Assembly: GCF_002608565.1 (NCBI RefSeq)
Contig: NZ_LIXM01000019.1
Coordinates: 36,113-100,112 of the forward strand
Direction of reading: 5' to 3'
DNA from: Vibrio sp. PID17_43
GTDB lineage: Bacteria > Pseudomonadota > Gammaproteobacteria > Enterobacterales > Vibrionaceae
DNA: 64,000 nucleotides
Every line of letters begins with the position of its first letter. Positions within the stretch are counted from its first letter, which is position 1. Made by a program: the position numbers and the translations under genes. This document shows, piece by piece, positions 39,216 through 48,372 of this stretch. Under the pieces are notes generated by a model. It was not told the DNA's origin. It searched no databases and saw only the letters and a list, made by a program, of their open reading frames with translations.

Positions 39216-40553
39216 TCAAAGGTCCAGTGCTAAGATTTTTGACTTACGTTGAAAGTTATATAGTCCTTGTTTCGCTCCAGGTAGGTAATCGACACTCACC
39301 TCATAAAAGCCTTGTTCTCTAAACCAGTGCAAACTACGTGTTGTCAAAACGAAGATTTGATGAATGTTGTCTGACTTGGTACGCTGCTTCATGTGATTAA
39401 GGAGCATTTGCCCTCGATTTCCATCACGATAATCGGGATGAATCGCCACACAGGCCATTTCTGCTTTGCGCTCTTCAACATATGGGTACAGCGCAGCACA
39501 GCCAATGATCAAACCATCTTTTTCAATAATGGTAAATTGACCAATCTCTTGTTCTAACTGTTCGCGAGAGCGTCTAACCAACACGCCTTGTTCTTCAAGT
39601 GGGCGGATCAAATCTAGAATGCCACCAATATCATTGATGCTTGCTTGGCGAACTTGCTCAGCACTGGCCATCACCACTTGCGTGCCGATACCGTCAAAAG
39701 AAAACAGTTCCTGAATCAATGCACCGTCGACTTTGTAGCTAATAAGATGGCTGCGTGGGACACCAGCACGACAAGCAGAGATAGAGCCTTTGAGAAAGCG
39801 TAATGTTCCGGAGTTATCGTCGGTGTCTGGTGAATGGGTTTCGGTAAGCCGTTTAATCACATGCTCAGCTTCGATTGGGAACAGTTCTGCGATGGCATTA
39901 CCGCTATCATCAATGACCCCTTGCTCGGAGCAGAAACCAATCAACTTATCAGCGCCTAGTTTTATCGCAAGCTGAGTGGCAACCTCTTCAGAAAGCAGGT
40001 TAAAGCACTCTCCCGTAACAGAGCTGGCGATTGGACCGAGAAGAACAATCGAGCCTTGATCAAGAGTACGGTGAATGGCATCGGTATCGATTCGGCGAAT
40101 GCGACCGCTGTGGCAGTAGTCGACACCATCATCCACCCCAAGTGGTTGCGCTATCACAAAGTTGCCGCTAACAACGTTGAGTTGTGTGCCAGCCATTGGT
40201 GTGTTGTTGAGGCTCATGGATAGACGAGCGGTAATCGCGAGTTGGAGTTGCCCTGCTGCTTGCATAACTATTGAAAGTGCGCTTTCATCAGTGATGCGTG
40301 TATTTTTGTGGTATGGTGTTGTCAGTGTATGTTTATCTAGTAACTGGTTAATTTGAGGACGTGCACCGTAAACCACGACAACCTTAATTCCAAGGCTATG
40401 CATTAATGCTATATCATTAATAATGTTACCAAAGTTTTTATCAGCAATGGCTTCGCCGCCTAACATTATTACCATGGTTTTGCCTCGGTGAGCGTTCACA
40501 TATGGCGTTGATTGGCGGAATCCTTTAACGAGAGCGGTACTGCGAATTTTCAC
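39216..40553 (-). CDS. argA: N-acetylglutamate synthase
   Basis: ArgA makes N-acetylglutamate from glutamate and acetyl-CoA, the first step of arginine synthesis. The 445-residue protein has an N-terminal amino-acid-kinase-like domain (about residues 10-285; [24 protein letters not shown]), which binds arginine as feedback inhibitor, and a C-terminal GNAT acetyltransferase domain (about 295-440; [18 protein letters not shown]). The length equals that of E. coli ArgA. A weak ARG-box-like sequence lies upstream. Confidence 0.95.
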   Translation of the reverse strand: MKIRSTALVKGFRQSTPYVNAHRGKTMVIMLGGEAIADKNFGNIINDIALMHSLGIKVVVVYGARPQINQLLDKHTLTTPYHKNTRITDESALSIVMQAAGQLQLAITARLSMSLNNTPMAGTQLNVVSGNFVIAQPLGVDDGVDYCHSGRIRRIDTDAIHRTLDQGSIVLLGPIASSVTGECFNLLSEEVATQLAIKLGADKLIGFCSEQGVIDDSGNAIAELFPIEAEHVIKRLTETHSPDTDDNSGTLRFLKGSISACRAGVPRSHLISYKVDGALIQELFSFDGIGTQVVMASAEQVRQASINDIGGILDLIRPLEEQGVLVRRSREQLEQEIGQFTIIEKDGLIIGCAALYPYVEERKAEMACVAIHPDYRDGNRGQMLLNHMKQRTKSDNIHQIFVLTTRSLHWFREQGFYEVSVDYLPGAKQGLYNFQRKSKILALDL

Positions 40554-40589
40554 GACTGCCAGTCCTTATGGTTATTTATGTTTTATTAT

Positions 40590-40603
40590 TGCCTATTTAT
40601 TCA
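40590..40603. promoter_or_regulatory. Possible ARG box before argA
   Basis: On the minus strand TGAATAAATAGGCA matches one half of the ArgR consensus TGAAT-N4-ATTCA well and the other half poorly. It lies 37-50 bases before the argA start codon. ArgR control is expected for this gene, but the match alone is weak. Confidence 0.3.
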
Positions 40604-40684
40604 TGAGTTCGCAAGAGTAATTTTGGAATGAAACACAAACATCCTTGATCCCCCCCTTCCTCCGATGAAGGGCGAAAGATTATA

Positions 40685-41167
40685 ATGAGTTATCTATTAT
40701 TACGTGGACACGTGGGCACTATGGTGTTATCCGCAAATAAGGGGGTTGAAAACTCAGCCCAAATCGACGCTGAAAAATCGATGCCTCGCAAATGGTTAGA
40801 GCGCTCGATAATGCTTATAGCCGTTGTGGGGACGATAGTTGCTTTTATGATGTATGGTGACGTGTTCATTCGTTACATCAACCCTCCGATTGCCAAGTCG
40901 AAGGTATATGGAAAGTGGGTAGAACAGGAGGTTGCCCCATACGTGCGTGAAGAGTTTGTCCTTAGTGAACGTGGTGTAACAGTGAATGGCGCTTTCGTGA
41001 CGACAGGCTTTGAATTTGATGGCGATTCTCTACGTTACAAAGTGGGGTCAACCGTTCGCAGGTTTAACTTTGTCGATCAACAGCATACGGAAATGAAGCT
41101 TGATGCTAATGCACATTATTTGCCCGTATTTCATCTAGAAGGTCGTTCTGACTTAACTATCCGCTAG
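40685..41167 (+). CDS. DUF2850 family membrane-anchored protein
   Basis: This 160-residue protein has one membrane helix (about residues 40-60, IMLIAVVGTIVAFMMYGDVFI) and a periplasmic domain of about 95 residues starting KVYGKWVEQEVAPYVREEF, rich in beta strands. I place it in DUF2850, a family I know only from Vibrionaceae; function unknown. The ATG at 40685 lacks a well-spaced ribosome site; an internal ATG at 40721 is the alternative. It is divergent to argA and monocistronic. Confidence 0.6.
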   Translation: MSYLLLRGHVGTMVLSANKGVENSAQIDAEKSMPRKWLERSIMLIAVVGTIVAFMMYGDVFIRYINPPIAKSKVYGKWVEQEVAPYVREEFVLSERGVTVNGAFVTTGFEFDGDSLRYKVGSTVRRFNFVDQQHTEMKLDANAHYLPVFHLEGRSDLTIR

Positions 41168-41535
41168 TCACCATACCGTATTGAGACACGGTTTACTGCG
41201 CCAATAAGGATAAACCGTGTGCTCACCATCCCTTAAAGCTAAGCACGTTTTCAAACATTGTCTGGACAATACCTTGATTGTTCTTTTGCTATTATGTCCG
41301 AATAACTTCTAGATCCTTGCTTAAGGGCGAGTTGCCTTGGTTTGCATACATTGTTAACGATTTTTAATTTAGAAACACTAGATCTTCAAATCGTTGCCTC
41401 GTCTACAAGTCAAAGTATTCTCGCTGAACCTAGCATCTCGAGGTTACTTGGGTATAAACTTTGTCGCAGCTTTTCAATTGCGTCGTATACATTTGTTTGT
41501 CATCCTTTCGCTATCTTCTATTACGGAAAAAAGAC
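41168..41535. other. Intergenic region before mltA with a hairpin
   Basis: This stretch of 368 bases includes a perfect 10-bp inverted repeat (ACACGGTTTA at 41186-41195, TAAACCGTGT at 41211-41220) with a 15-base loop just after the DUF2850 gene. It lacks a T-tract but may end that transcript or protect its 3' end. The rest presumably holds the mltA promoter; I see no tRNA or recognisable small RNA. Confidence 0.45.
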
Positions 41536-42639
41536 GTGTTAAAAAAACTTCTTCCAATTGTTTCTTTGGGTCTACTGTTTGGCTGTGCTCAGCAAAATGA
41601 TCGTGCTCAGCAATACCTTGATGGTGAATTTCCTAGTATTTTGAATAAGGTTGATGTGGTTGAATCGAATAAACCGCGCGACTTTACGGAGTTCAATAAA
41701 CAAGCTGAACAAGTTGTAACGAAATCAACTCGCATGGCAAAGATGTATCAGCCATTGTATGAAAAATTGAGTGAATGGGCTTTGCAAAGTGGGGAAACCA
41801 GCGACTTGAGCGCATATGGCATTCAAGCGGCGCAACTTGGCGGTGGTGATAAGAAGGGCAATGTGTTGTTCACGGGGTATTTCTCACCAGTGATGGAGCT
41901 GCGTCACGAACCGAACGAAACCTATAAATATCCGGTGTATGGTCTGCCTAACTGCAGTTCAGATTGCCCGACACGTGCTGAGATTTACAATGGTGCATTA
42001 GAGGGTAAAGGCTTGGAGCTTGGCTATGCGCCAAACATGATCGACCCGTTTATGATGGAAGTGCAGGGCAGCGGCTTTGTTCATTTTGAAGATGATGACA
42101 CGTTGGAATATTTTGCTTATGCGGGTAAAAACAACAAAGCATACGTGAGTATTGGCCGTATTCTGATTGAGCGTGGTGAAGTGCCACGTGAAGAGATGTC
42201 ACTCAAAGCGATCAAAGAGTGGGTAATGGCAAATGACGAAGCGACGGTTCGTGAGTTGCTAGAGCAAAACCCATCTTACGTTTTCTTTGCACCACAAGCT
42301 GACGCCCCAGTAACGGGCTCTGCAGGTATCCCACTATTACCAATGGCGTCAGTCGCTGGCGATCGTTCTATTTTGCCTATGGGGACACCAATCTTAGCAG
42401 AAGTGCCGTTACTTAATGCTGATGGCACATGGAGTGGTGCACACCAGCTTCGCCTGCTTATTGTGTTAGACACGGGCGGCGCGGTGAAACAAAACCACCT
42501 CGATCTTTATCACGGTATGGGCCCACGTGCGGGTACCGAGGCGGGTCATTACAAGCACTTTGGCCGTGTGTGGAAGCTTGGCTTGGAAAATACACCAACG
42601 CAAGCACCTTGGGCTTTACCGCCAGAGAAGTTACAATAA
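41536..42639 (+). CDS. mltA: Membrane-bound lytic murein transglycosylase A
   Basis: MltA is an outer-membrane lipoprotein that cleaves peptidoglycan. The product is 367 residues, like E. coli MltA. The lipoprotein signal (VLKKLLPIVSLGLLFGC, read with Met at the GTG) fixes the start at the GTG at 41536, with GGAAAA upstream; a longer in-frame start at 41461 would bury the signal. The 3D domain with the catalytic aspartate shows in LLIVLDTGGAVKQNHLDLYHGMG near the C-terminus, and VQGSGFVHFED lies in the centre. Confidence 0.93.
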   Translation: MLKKLLPIVSLGLLFGCAQQNDRAQQYLDGEFPSILNKVDVVESNKPRDFTEFNKQAEQVVTKSTRMAKMYQPLYEKLSEWALQSGETSDLSAYGIQAAQLGGGDKKGNVLFTGYFSPVMELRHEPNETYKYPVYGLPNCSSDCPTRAEIYNGALEGKGLELGYAPNMIDPFMMEVQGSGFVHFEDDDTLEYFAYAGKNNKAYVSIGRILIERGEVPREEMSLKAIKEWVMANDEATVRELLEQNPSYVFFAPQADAPVTGSAGIPLLPMASVAGDRSILPMGTPILAEVPLLNADGTWSGAHQLRLLIVLDTGGAVKQNHLDLYHGMGPRAGTEAGHYKHFGRVWKLGLENTPTQAPWALPPEKLQ

Positions 42640-42684
42640 CTGCCTAGCGAGACGAATCGCCTCTCATCATCTAGACATTTCCTC

Positions 42685-42719
42685 AAAGAGTGCGTATAAA
42701 TCGCACTCTTTGTTTTTCT
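42685..42719 (+). terminator. Terminator of mltA
   Basis: AAAGAGTGCG (42685-42694) and CGCACTCTTT (42702-42711) form a perfect 10-bp stem over a 7-base loop followed by GTTTTTCT. Confidence 0.85.
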
Positions 42720-42741
42720 ATCGATCATCTGGACTTTCAAT

Positions 42742-43551
42742 ATGCGTGAACTCGATACTCCGGCATCTGACAGCTACAACCAACGTTTTGGTGGTACTCG
42801 TCGTCTCTACGGCAACAGCGAAGTAGACATTCTGCGAGCTGCACACGTGTGTGTGATTGGTATTGGTGGCGTAGGTTCATGGGCGGTAGAAGCGCTGGCA
42901 CGAACGGGTATTGGTGAGTTGACGCTTATTGATATGGATGACGTGTGCGTGACCAACATTAACCGCCAAATCCATGCGATGACAGGCACGGTTGGCCAAA
43001 GCAAAATCGAAGTGATGGCTGAACGCGTTAAACTGATTAATCCAGAATGTAAGGTGAATCTGATTGACGATTTTATTACGCCAGATAACCAACATGAGTA
43101 TTTGAGCAAAGATTTCGATTACGTGTTGGATGCGATCGACAGTGTGAAAGCAAAAGCGTCGCTATTGGCTTATTGCCGCAGCAACAAGATCAAAGTAATC
43201 ACCACTGGTGGTGCTGGAGGTCAAACCGATCCAACCCAAATTATGGTGGCGGATCTGACCAAGACTATCCAAGATCCACTGGCTAAGAAGATCAAAGACA
43301 CCTTGCGTCGTCATCATAACTTCCCGAAAAATCCTGCACGTAAGTTTGGCATCGATTGTGTGTTCTCTACGGAGCAATTAAAGTACCCACAAGCAGATGG
43401 TTCTGTATGTGGTGTGAAATCGACAGCAGAAGGTCCAAAACGCATGGACTGTGCCAGTGGCTTTGGTGCTGCAACGGTAGTGACAGCAACGTTCGGCTTT
43501 GTTGCGGTTTCACGCATCGTTGAAAAGCTGATTCAAAAGCACAAGAAGTAA
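42742..43551 (+). CDS. tcdA: tRNA threonylcarbamoyladenosine dehydratase TcdA (CsdL)
   Basis: TcdA uses ATP to cyclise t6A37 of ANN-decoding tRNAs to ct6A. The 269-residue E1/ThiF-like protein has the nucleotide motif IGIGGVGSWAVEALARTGIG (about residues 38-57), the catalytic region around DMDDVCVTNINRQ (about 63-75) and GGAGGQTDPTQI. It is followed 21 bases later by csdE, whose product takes part in the same modification in E. coli. Confidence 0.93.
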   Translation: MRELDTPASDSYNQRFGGTRRLYGNSEVDILRAAHVCVIGIGGVGSWAVEALARTGIGELTLIDMDDVCVTNINRQIHAMTGTVGQSKIEVMAERVKLINPECKVNLIDDFITPDNQHEYLSKDFDYVLDAIDSVKAKASLLAYCRSNKIKVITTGGAGGQTDPTQIMVADLTKTIQDPLAKKIKDTLRRHHNFPKNPARKFGIDCVFSTEQLKYPQADGSVCGVKSTAEGPKRMDCASGFGAATVVTATFGFVAVSRIVEKLIQKHKK

Positions 43552-43572
43552 CGCAAAGAAGAAGAGTGCATC

Positions 43573-44001
43573 ATGACTGATTTTCCTGTTTCTCCATTTG
43601 GCACCGACATCACCAGTGAAGACATTGCTGCCACCATGCAGCAATTTAAAGGTTGGGAAGACCGTTATCGTCAGGTGATTCAATGGGGGAAAAAGCTGCC
43701 TCAAATGCCTGAAGAGCTCAAATCCGAGCAAGTAACGGTGTCGGGCTGCGAAAGCTTAGTGTGGTTGGTAAGCAAAGAGCAAAATGGCGTTTGGCATTTT
43801 TGTGCCGATTCTGACGCGCGTATTGTACGCGGCCTGATTGCCTTGGTGATGGCGGCTTACGACGGTAAAAGCGCAGAGCAAATCCAAGCGTTTGATATTG
43901 ATGCTTACTTTGAACAACTTGGCTTAATCGCCCATCTAAGCCCATCGCGCGGCAATGGTTTGAAAGCGATTGTTGAGAAAATCAAAGAAACGGCTCAGTA
44001 A
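43573..44001 (+). CDS. csdE: SufE-like sulfur acceptor CsdE
   Basis: CsdE accepts persulfide sulfur from the cysteine desulfurase CsdA. The 142-residue protein is of SufE fold, with the acceptor Cys59 in VSGCESLVWL and the conserved C-terminal LSPSRGNGL. It lies directly behind tcdA and convergent to csdA, and CsdA-CsdE interacts with TcdA in E. coli. The start is an ATG after GAAGAAGAG. Confidence 0.9.
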   Translation: MTDFPVSPFGTDITSEDIAATMQQFKGWEDRYRQVIQWGKKLPQMPEELKSEQVTVSGCESLVWLVSKEQNGVWHFCADSDARIVRGLIALVMAAYDGKSAEQIQAFDIDAYFEQLGLIAHLSPSRGNGLKAIVEKIKETAQ

Positions 44002-44015
44002 GAAAGGAAATAGGG

Positions 44016-44035
44016 CCTAGGATCCGAGCTCCTAG
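44016..44035 (+). repeat. Hairpin with CCTAGGATCC, first copy
   Basis: CTAGGA pairs with TCCTAG over a 7-base loop, 15 bases after csdE. The decamer CCTAGGATCC recurs at 44329-44338, so the two copies flank about 300 bases that contain a REP-like element. Confidence 0.4.
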
Positions 44036-44138
44036 AGAAGTGCGTTGTTAGCTTTGTGCATTTCATCGAGTATTGAGAGATGTCTGGAATACGGAGCGCT
44101 TCGCTTCTCGATAATAAGAAAATTGCCTTACGCAATAA

Positions 44139-44274
44139 CGTCATTCCAGCGAGCCTTAGCGAGACAAGGAATCTATTACTCACACGCGATTTAGCCTCGA
44201 TTCATCACCTTTGCGCCCTCAAATTCGACCCGTAGATTCTGAATCATGTTCGTTCCTCACTGTTCAGAATGACC
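44139..44274. repeat. REP-like TCATTCC palindromic element between csdE and csdA
   Basis: This 136-bp element begins CGTCATTCC and ends CAGAATGACC, with inner GGAATCTA and TAGATTC, the same plan as the 101-bp element at 11814-11914. The inner part differs and is longer, so the copies are diverged members of one family. Confidence 0.6.
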
Positions 44275-44324
44275 GCTGTTTTTTTCCAACTAAAAAGACG
44301 ACGTAATCCGTAACTCAAAATGTT

Positions 44325-44353
44325 AGGCCCTAGGATCCTAGGCCCTTTCTTTA
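44325..44353 (+). terminator. Palindromic probable terminator of tcdA-csdE
   Basis: AGGCCCTAGGATCCTAGGCCCT contains a perfect 14-bp palindrome CCTAGGATCCTAGG extended by AGG/CCT, followed by TTTCTTT. It lies far (about 320 bases) behind csdE and just after the end of csdA on the other strand. Confidence 0.5.
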
Positions 44354-44370
44354 TCCTAGAGCCTACCTTC

Positions 44371-45582
44371 CTAAAGCATATCAACCGCTTTCTCGACGGC
44401 GGCAATCAGCTTTTCAACGTCTTCTAACGTGTTGTAGATACCAAAAGAAACGCGCACCGTGCCTTTGACGTTAAGCGCATCCATCAGAGGATGAGCACAG
44501 TGATGCCCTGCACGAACCGCAATACCTTGCTGGTCTAGCAGCGTCGCAATATCTTGGTGGTGAACGCCATCCATAACAAAAGTCAGAACAGAAGCTTTCG
44601 GTTGGTAGCCAAGAATGCGAATGTCATCCAATTGGCTTAATGCTTGGTACGCTCTTTCTTGTAGAGTGTGCAGATGAGCCTCGACAGCTTGCCGATCGAA
44701 ACCTTGATACCAGTCGATGGCTTTTGCCAACGCAATGGCACCCGCAACGTTTGGTGTACCCGCTTCAAATTTGCCTGGTAGCGCAGAAAACGTGGTTTTC
44801 TCAAACGAGACCTTATCTACCATTTTTCCGCCACCGTGCCATGGAGGCATCGCCTCTAACAGTTCTAGCTTGCCATAGAGTACACCGATACCTGCAGGGG
44901 CATAGAGTTTGTGACCTGAGAACACATAAAAATCGACATCTAACTCTGCCAAGTTCAACTGCTCATGCACGATACCTTGAGCACCATCTACTACGACAAC
45001 AGCGCCTACCGCATGCGCCATGGCAATGATTCTTTCGATAGGTTGACGAGAACCTGTCACGTTAGTGATCTGTGCACAGGCGACGATTTTACAGCGCTCC
45101 GACAGTAGCGTTTCAAACGCATCGATATCGAACTGACAATCGGAGGTCATCGGAACCTTAACGATTTTCGCTCCTGTCTGCTCTGCGACTATTTGCCATG
45201 GAACGATATTGGCGTGATGCTCCATCTCGCTGATTAATATCTCATCGCCTGCGTTTAGTGTACTACGGGCATAAGTTTGCGCGATCAAGTTCAGCGCTTC
45301 GGTTGCACCACGTGTCCAAATGATCTCTTTTGAACTGGCTGCACCAATGAATTCCGCCACTGTGTCACGTGCCGCTTCAAATTGGCTGGTGGCATTGGCC
45401 GTTAAGCTGTGGCTACCACGATGTACATTGGCGTTCTGTGCGCTGTAATAATGGCTGATTACGTCAATGACGCATTGCGGCTTCTGTGTTGTCGCTGCAC
45501 TATCTAGGTACACCAGAGGTGTTTGATTTACCGTCTGATTAAGGGCTGGGAACTGCTTACGTACTGCATTAACGTCAAACAT
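44371..45582 (-). CDS. csdA: Cysteine desulfurase CsdA
   Basis: CsdA removes sulfur from cysteine with PLP and hands it to CsdE. The 403-residue protein of the SufS/CsdA group has the PLP-lysine motif FSGHKLYAPAGIG, TRGATEALNLIAQ near residue 95, and the catalytic Cys362 in RAGHHCAHPLM. Its ATG shares one base with the yajL stop (TAATG), so panE-yajL-csdA form a coupled operon. It ends convergent to csdE. Confidence 0.94.
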   Translation of the reverse strand: MFDVNAVRKQFPALNQTVNQTPLVYLDSAATTQKPQCVIDVISHYYSAQNANVHRGSHSLTANATSQFEAARDTVAEFIGAASSKEIIWTRGATEALNLIAQTYARSTLNAGDEILISEMEHHANIVPWQIVAEQTGAKIVKVPMTSDCQFDIDAFETLLSERCKIVACAQITNVTGSRQPIERIIAMAHAVGAVVVVDGAQGIVHEQLNLAELDVDFYVFSGHKLYAPAGIGVLYGKLELLEAMPPWHGGGKMVDKVSFEKTTFSALPGKFEAGTPNVAGAIALAKAIDWYQGFDRQAVEAHLHTLQERAYQALSQLDDIRILGYQPKASVLTFVMDGVHHQDIATLLDQQGIAVRAGHHCAHPLMDALNVKGTVRVSFGIYNTLEDVEKLIAAVEKAVDML

Positions 45583-46181
45583 TATTCGTCACCGAACTCG
45601 TGATAGTGGAGGGTAGGCAGTGTCACCATAGGCTCTGCAACAGTCCATGCATGCTCTTTGCCTGAAAGTTGGATGATAATCTCCATCGCAAACTCCAGCG
45701 CAGTACCAGGCCCCTGGCTAGTGATGAGATTGTGGTTCACATCCATGGTCACGCGTTTGACTCGCCATTTGTCGTCTGGGATATGAGATTGAAAGCTCGG
45801 GTGGCAAGTCATGAGCGCTTCTGGATACAAATTGTGGTGTTGAAGCACTAACGCTGGCGCGGCACAAATTGCAGCAACGAGTTTACCTTCGTACATATGC
45901 TGTTTCAGGATCTCAATCATGATAGTACTATCACGGAAGGTTTCCGCGCCGCCGACACCGCCAGAGAGTACAATCGCATCAAACTCGTCATCGGCAATAT
46001 CGACCAATTTACAGTCCGCGGTCAGCGTGACGCCACGAGAGGCTTTCATCGTCAGTGCACCATCAAAGTCGGCACTTGCGACCGTCACTTCATAACCTGC
46101 ACGAACCATGATATCGATGACGGTGACCGCTTCCATTTCTTCTGTGCCCGGTGCGATAGGTACTAAGATCTTTTTCTTCAT
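45582..46181 (-). CDS. yajL: DJ-1/ThiJ family protein YajL
   Basis: YajL is a cytosolic DJ-1/PfpI protein reported to act as chaperone or deglycase in oxidative stress. The 199-residue product has the nucleophile Cys106 in AAICAAPALVL and the acidic partner in GTEEMEA (residues 12-18), exactly the family positions. It shares one base with panE upstream and one with csdA downstream. Confidence 0.93.
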   Translation of the reverse strand: MKKKILVPIAPGTEEMEAVTVIDIMVRAGYEVTVASADFDGALTMKASRGVTLTADCKLVDIADDEFDAIVLSGGVGGAETFRDSTIMIEILKQHMYEGKLVAAICAAPALVLQHHNLYPEALMTCHPSFQSHIPDDKWRVKRVTMDVNHNLITSQGPGTALEFAMEIIIQLSGKEHAWTVAEPMVTLPTLHYHEFGDE

Positions 46182-47068
46182 TATTCAGTCCAGCTTTGTT
46201 CAATCTGTTTGATGCGTTGATAGAGCTTGGTGTTCTCTGGCGTACTGATTTGATGCTTTTCGGTGGTTTGCAGTAGATAACCAGTAATAAAGTCTATCTC
46301 GGTACGACGTCGGTGAAAAACATCTTGCCTCATAGAAGAGTAGTTTGCCGCAGTTGCGTTAACCACTTGCATTATGGTGGCGTGAAGTGCGTCAAAATCC
46401 ACCTTTATCTCTTCTTTATTCATGACTTCTACCAACTCATGAGTGATGTTAGCCAACTCGATCGCAAACTCATTAGCGGCAAGCTCACCATTCTTACATT
46501 GATGGATAGCGGTCAGTGGGTTGATAGCGCAATTGATCGCAAGCTTGGTCCACAAGGCTCCGTTGATGTTAGGGTTCCAGTGCACCTCAGGCAGGGCGTG
46601 ATTCATCACTTCGGCAAGGAAGTCACATTGAGCGCCTTTAGCATTAAAACCACCTAACTGTGTGTATCCATGACCAGTATGCAATACTTGCTGTTTGCTT
46701 GGCTTGTATGCGCCGTGCGTTGTCGTGGCAATCACGATAGGGTTATTGGCCAGCTTTGCCTCGATGAGTGGCGCGGTTCCCATCCCGTTGTGCATTAACA
46801 TCACGATGGTGTCTTCGCTGATGTAGGGAAGAAGAGGTTCAATGGCGGATTCAACTTGCCAAGCTTTTACCGTGATTAAAATCAAATCAGCCTCTTGTAC
46901 AGAGGTAATGCTTTGATTGGAATAAGTGGTAAGCGGAGCATCATCCAGTTGAAGCGACAACTCGCTCTCAGAGGTACGTCCCCACAATGAAACATGGTGT
47001 CCAACAAGTTTGAATTTAGTCGCCCAGAGTGAACCGACGGCTCCTGGACCAAGGATGAGAATATTCAC
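46181..47068 (-). CDS. panE: 2-dehydropantoate 2-reductase
   Basis: PanE reduces ketopantoate with NADPH in pantothenate (vitamin B5) synthesis. The product of about 295 residues has the NADP motif ILGPGAVGSLWA at residues 5-16, the catalytic lysine region WTKLAINCAINPLTAI (about 170-185) and the C-terminal substrate region RRTEIDFITGYLL. I prefer the GTG at 47068, which gives the usual family N-terminus; a TTG lies one codon earlier. It is the first gene of a coupled operon with yajL and csdA. Confidence 0.92.
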   Translation of the reverse strand: MNILILGPGAVGSLWATKFKLVGHHVSLWGRTSESELSLQLDDAPLTTYSNQSITSVQEADLILITVKAWQVESAIEPLLPYISEDTIVMLMHNGMGTAPLIEAKLANNPIVIATTTHGAYKPSKQQVLHTGHGYTQLGGFNAKGAQCDFLAEVMNHALPEVHWNPNINGALWTKLAINCAINPLTAIHQCKNGELAANEFAIELANITHELVEVMNKEEIKVDFDALHATIMQVVNATAANYSSMRQDVFHRRRTEIDFITGYLLQTTEKHQISTPENTKLYQRIKQIEQSWTE

Positions 47069-47128
47069 CAAACGCGCTCATTAAAAAGATTTGCTGCAAG
47101 GATAATGAGGGAGAAAAGGAAAGCAAAT

Positions 47129-47158
47129 AAAAATGGCGCCAGAGGCGCCATTTTTGGG
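47129..47158 (-). terminator. Terminator of ompK
   Basis: AAATGGCGCC (47131-47140) and GGCGCCATTT (47144-47153) form a perfect 10-bp stem with an AGA loop and T-tracts on both strands. It lies 20 bases after the ompK stop; on the plus strand it faces the panE promoter region. Confidence 0.85.
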
Positions 47159-47176
47159 GAAAACTTATTGGTTCAA

Positions 47177-48049
47177 TTAGAACTTGTAAGTGACAGCTAC
47201 GTAGTGAGCAAAACCAGTCGTTTTGAAGCCGTCAGAGTCTTTGATGCCGTAAACATCTTTATAACCTTTTAGGCCGTAACCAACAGCATAACGATCTGAG
47301 TGCCAGTAGATACCGTTGTACATTGCACCGCCGTTGCTAGCAGAAGAATATTCTTCTTTCATGCCGAATTGGTAATCAATGTAACCTTGGTAAGAGACGA
47401 ATGAACCGTTCTCGAAGAAGTAGAAAGGTTTGAACCAGTTAGTCGAGAATTGGTAACCGTTCCAGTCTTTTAGGTTTGAATCGTAAGTAGCGTATAGGTT
47501 CATGCCTACTTTACCAAACCATGGTAGTTCTACATTTGAACCTAGACCAACTTTCTGCTGGTTTACACCGAAAGTGCCCGAATCAACACATGCTTTTACG
47601 CTACCATCAGGGTTTTTGCCACAGTTTGAATCTTTAATTTTTTTGTCAGGTGTCGTGTTTACGCCATCCCAAGTAATTTCAGATGCAACGAATAGTTCTT
47701 GAACTGGACCGAAAGATAGGTCTTGACCAGTTAGAGCATCAATAGACATGCGAGGCGCAAATTTCATGAACATTTTTGCTTGGCTGTCTGCTTTGTCGCT
47801 ACTTGGGTTAGATAGTAGGTTGAACACATCAACATAGCCGTAAAGTTCAAAAATACCAGAGCGACCGCCAAATTCCATCTCTAGGTAATCGTGTGAAGAC
47901 TCGCCAGGAAGTTCGTCAAATGCACCCATTAGGTTGAATTGCATCCACTTGTAATCGTTCTTGTGGATATCGCCGTCAGAGTAATCTGCCGCCATAACAG
48001 GAGCTGATGTAGCTGCTAGTAGGCTAAGAGCTAAAAGTGATTTACGCAT
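47177..48049 (-). CDS. ompK: Outer-membrane channel OmpK (Tsx-like, phage KVP40 receptor family)
   Basis: This 290-residue protein has a signal peptide cleaved after PVMA (about residue 20) and a 12-strand Tsx-type barrel pattern ending in the aromatic C-terminus of outer-membrane proteins (VAVTYKF). OmpK of vibrios is a nucleoside-channel homologue and serves as receptor of the broad-host phage KVP40 in V. parahaemolyticus. Codon use is that of a highly expressed gene. A CRP-like site lies about 130 bases upstream. Confidence 0.93.
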   Translation of the reverse strand: MRKSLLALSLLAATSAPVMAADYSDGDIHKNDYKWMQFNLMGAFDELPGESSHDYLEMEFGGRSGIFELYGYVDVFNLLSNPSSDKADSQAKMFMKFAPRMSIDALTGQDLSFGPVQELFVASEITWDGVNTTPDKKIKDSNCGKNPDGSVKACVDSGTFGVNQQKVGLGSNVELPWFGKVGMNLYATYDSNLKDWNGYQFSTNWFKPFYFFENGSFVSYQGYIDYQFGMKEEYSSASNGGAMYNGIYWHSDRYAVGYGLKGYKDVYGIKDSDGFKTTGFAHYVAVTYKF

Positions 48050-48175
48050 AAGTGGACTCTCTATGTTTGTAATGATTCAGAACACGCAATCTTCGCTGCG
48101 CTTTCCAATTGGCGGGAATAATAGCGATAAAAATCTCAAATGAAAGTGATAAACGGTGCAAAAGTAAATATTTTT

Positions 48176-48191
48176 AGTGATGATCGTCACG
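48176..48191. promoter_or_regulatory. CRP-like site upstream of ompK
   Basis: AGTGA-TGATCG-TCACG matches 8 of 10 conserved positions of the CRP consensus. It lies 127-142 bases before ompK on the minus strand, a plausible distance if the leader is about 70 bases. Tsx-type porin genes are commonly CRP-dependent. The remaining 300-base region also contains the promoter of the next operon. Confidence 0.45.
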
Positions 48192-48318
48192 TAATTGGTC
48201 AATGCCATGGAACTTTTTATTTGTTGCATCGATTTGCAGTGTTTGTGTGACTTGGATCGTTTGCGCAAGCGGTTTTATGAATTTTTAAGCCAGTCGATTA
48301 ACCAACAAAAATCGTTAG

Positions 48319-48346
48319 TGATCCTATTTGTGTCCTCTTCGTAACA
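48319..48346 (+). promoter_or_regulatory. Candidate ECF (RpoE/ChrR type) promoter of the LON-DUF4397-sigma-chrR operon
   Basis: TGATCC (48319-48324) and CGTAACA (48340-48346) are placed as -35 and -10 with 17 bases between TGATCC and TAACA. The Rhodobacter RpoE regulon uses TGATCC and TAAGA at about this spacing. It lies 27 bases before the first start codon of the operon that encodes this sigma factor class. Confidence 0.5.
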
Positions 48347-48372
48347 CTTTATGAATCAAAGAGGACGCTTGA

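Noticed and set aside
48241..48260. Second CRP-like half site upstream of ompK
   Set aside because: Only one half (TGTGA) matches; the other arm is poor.
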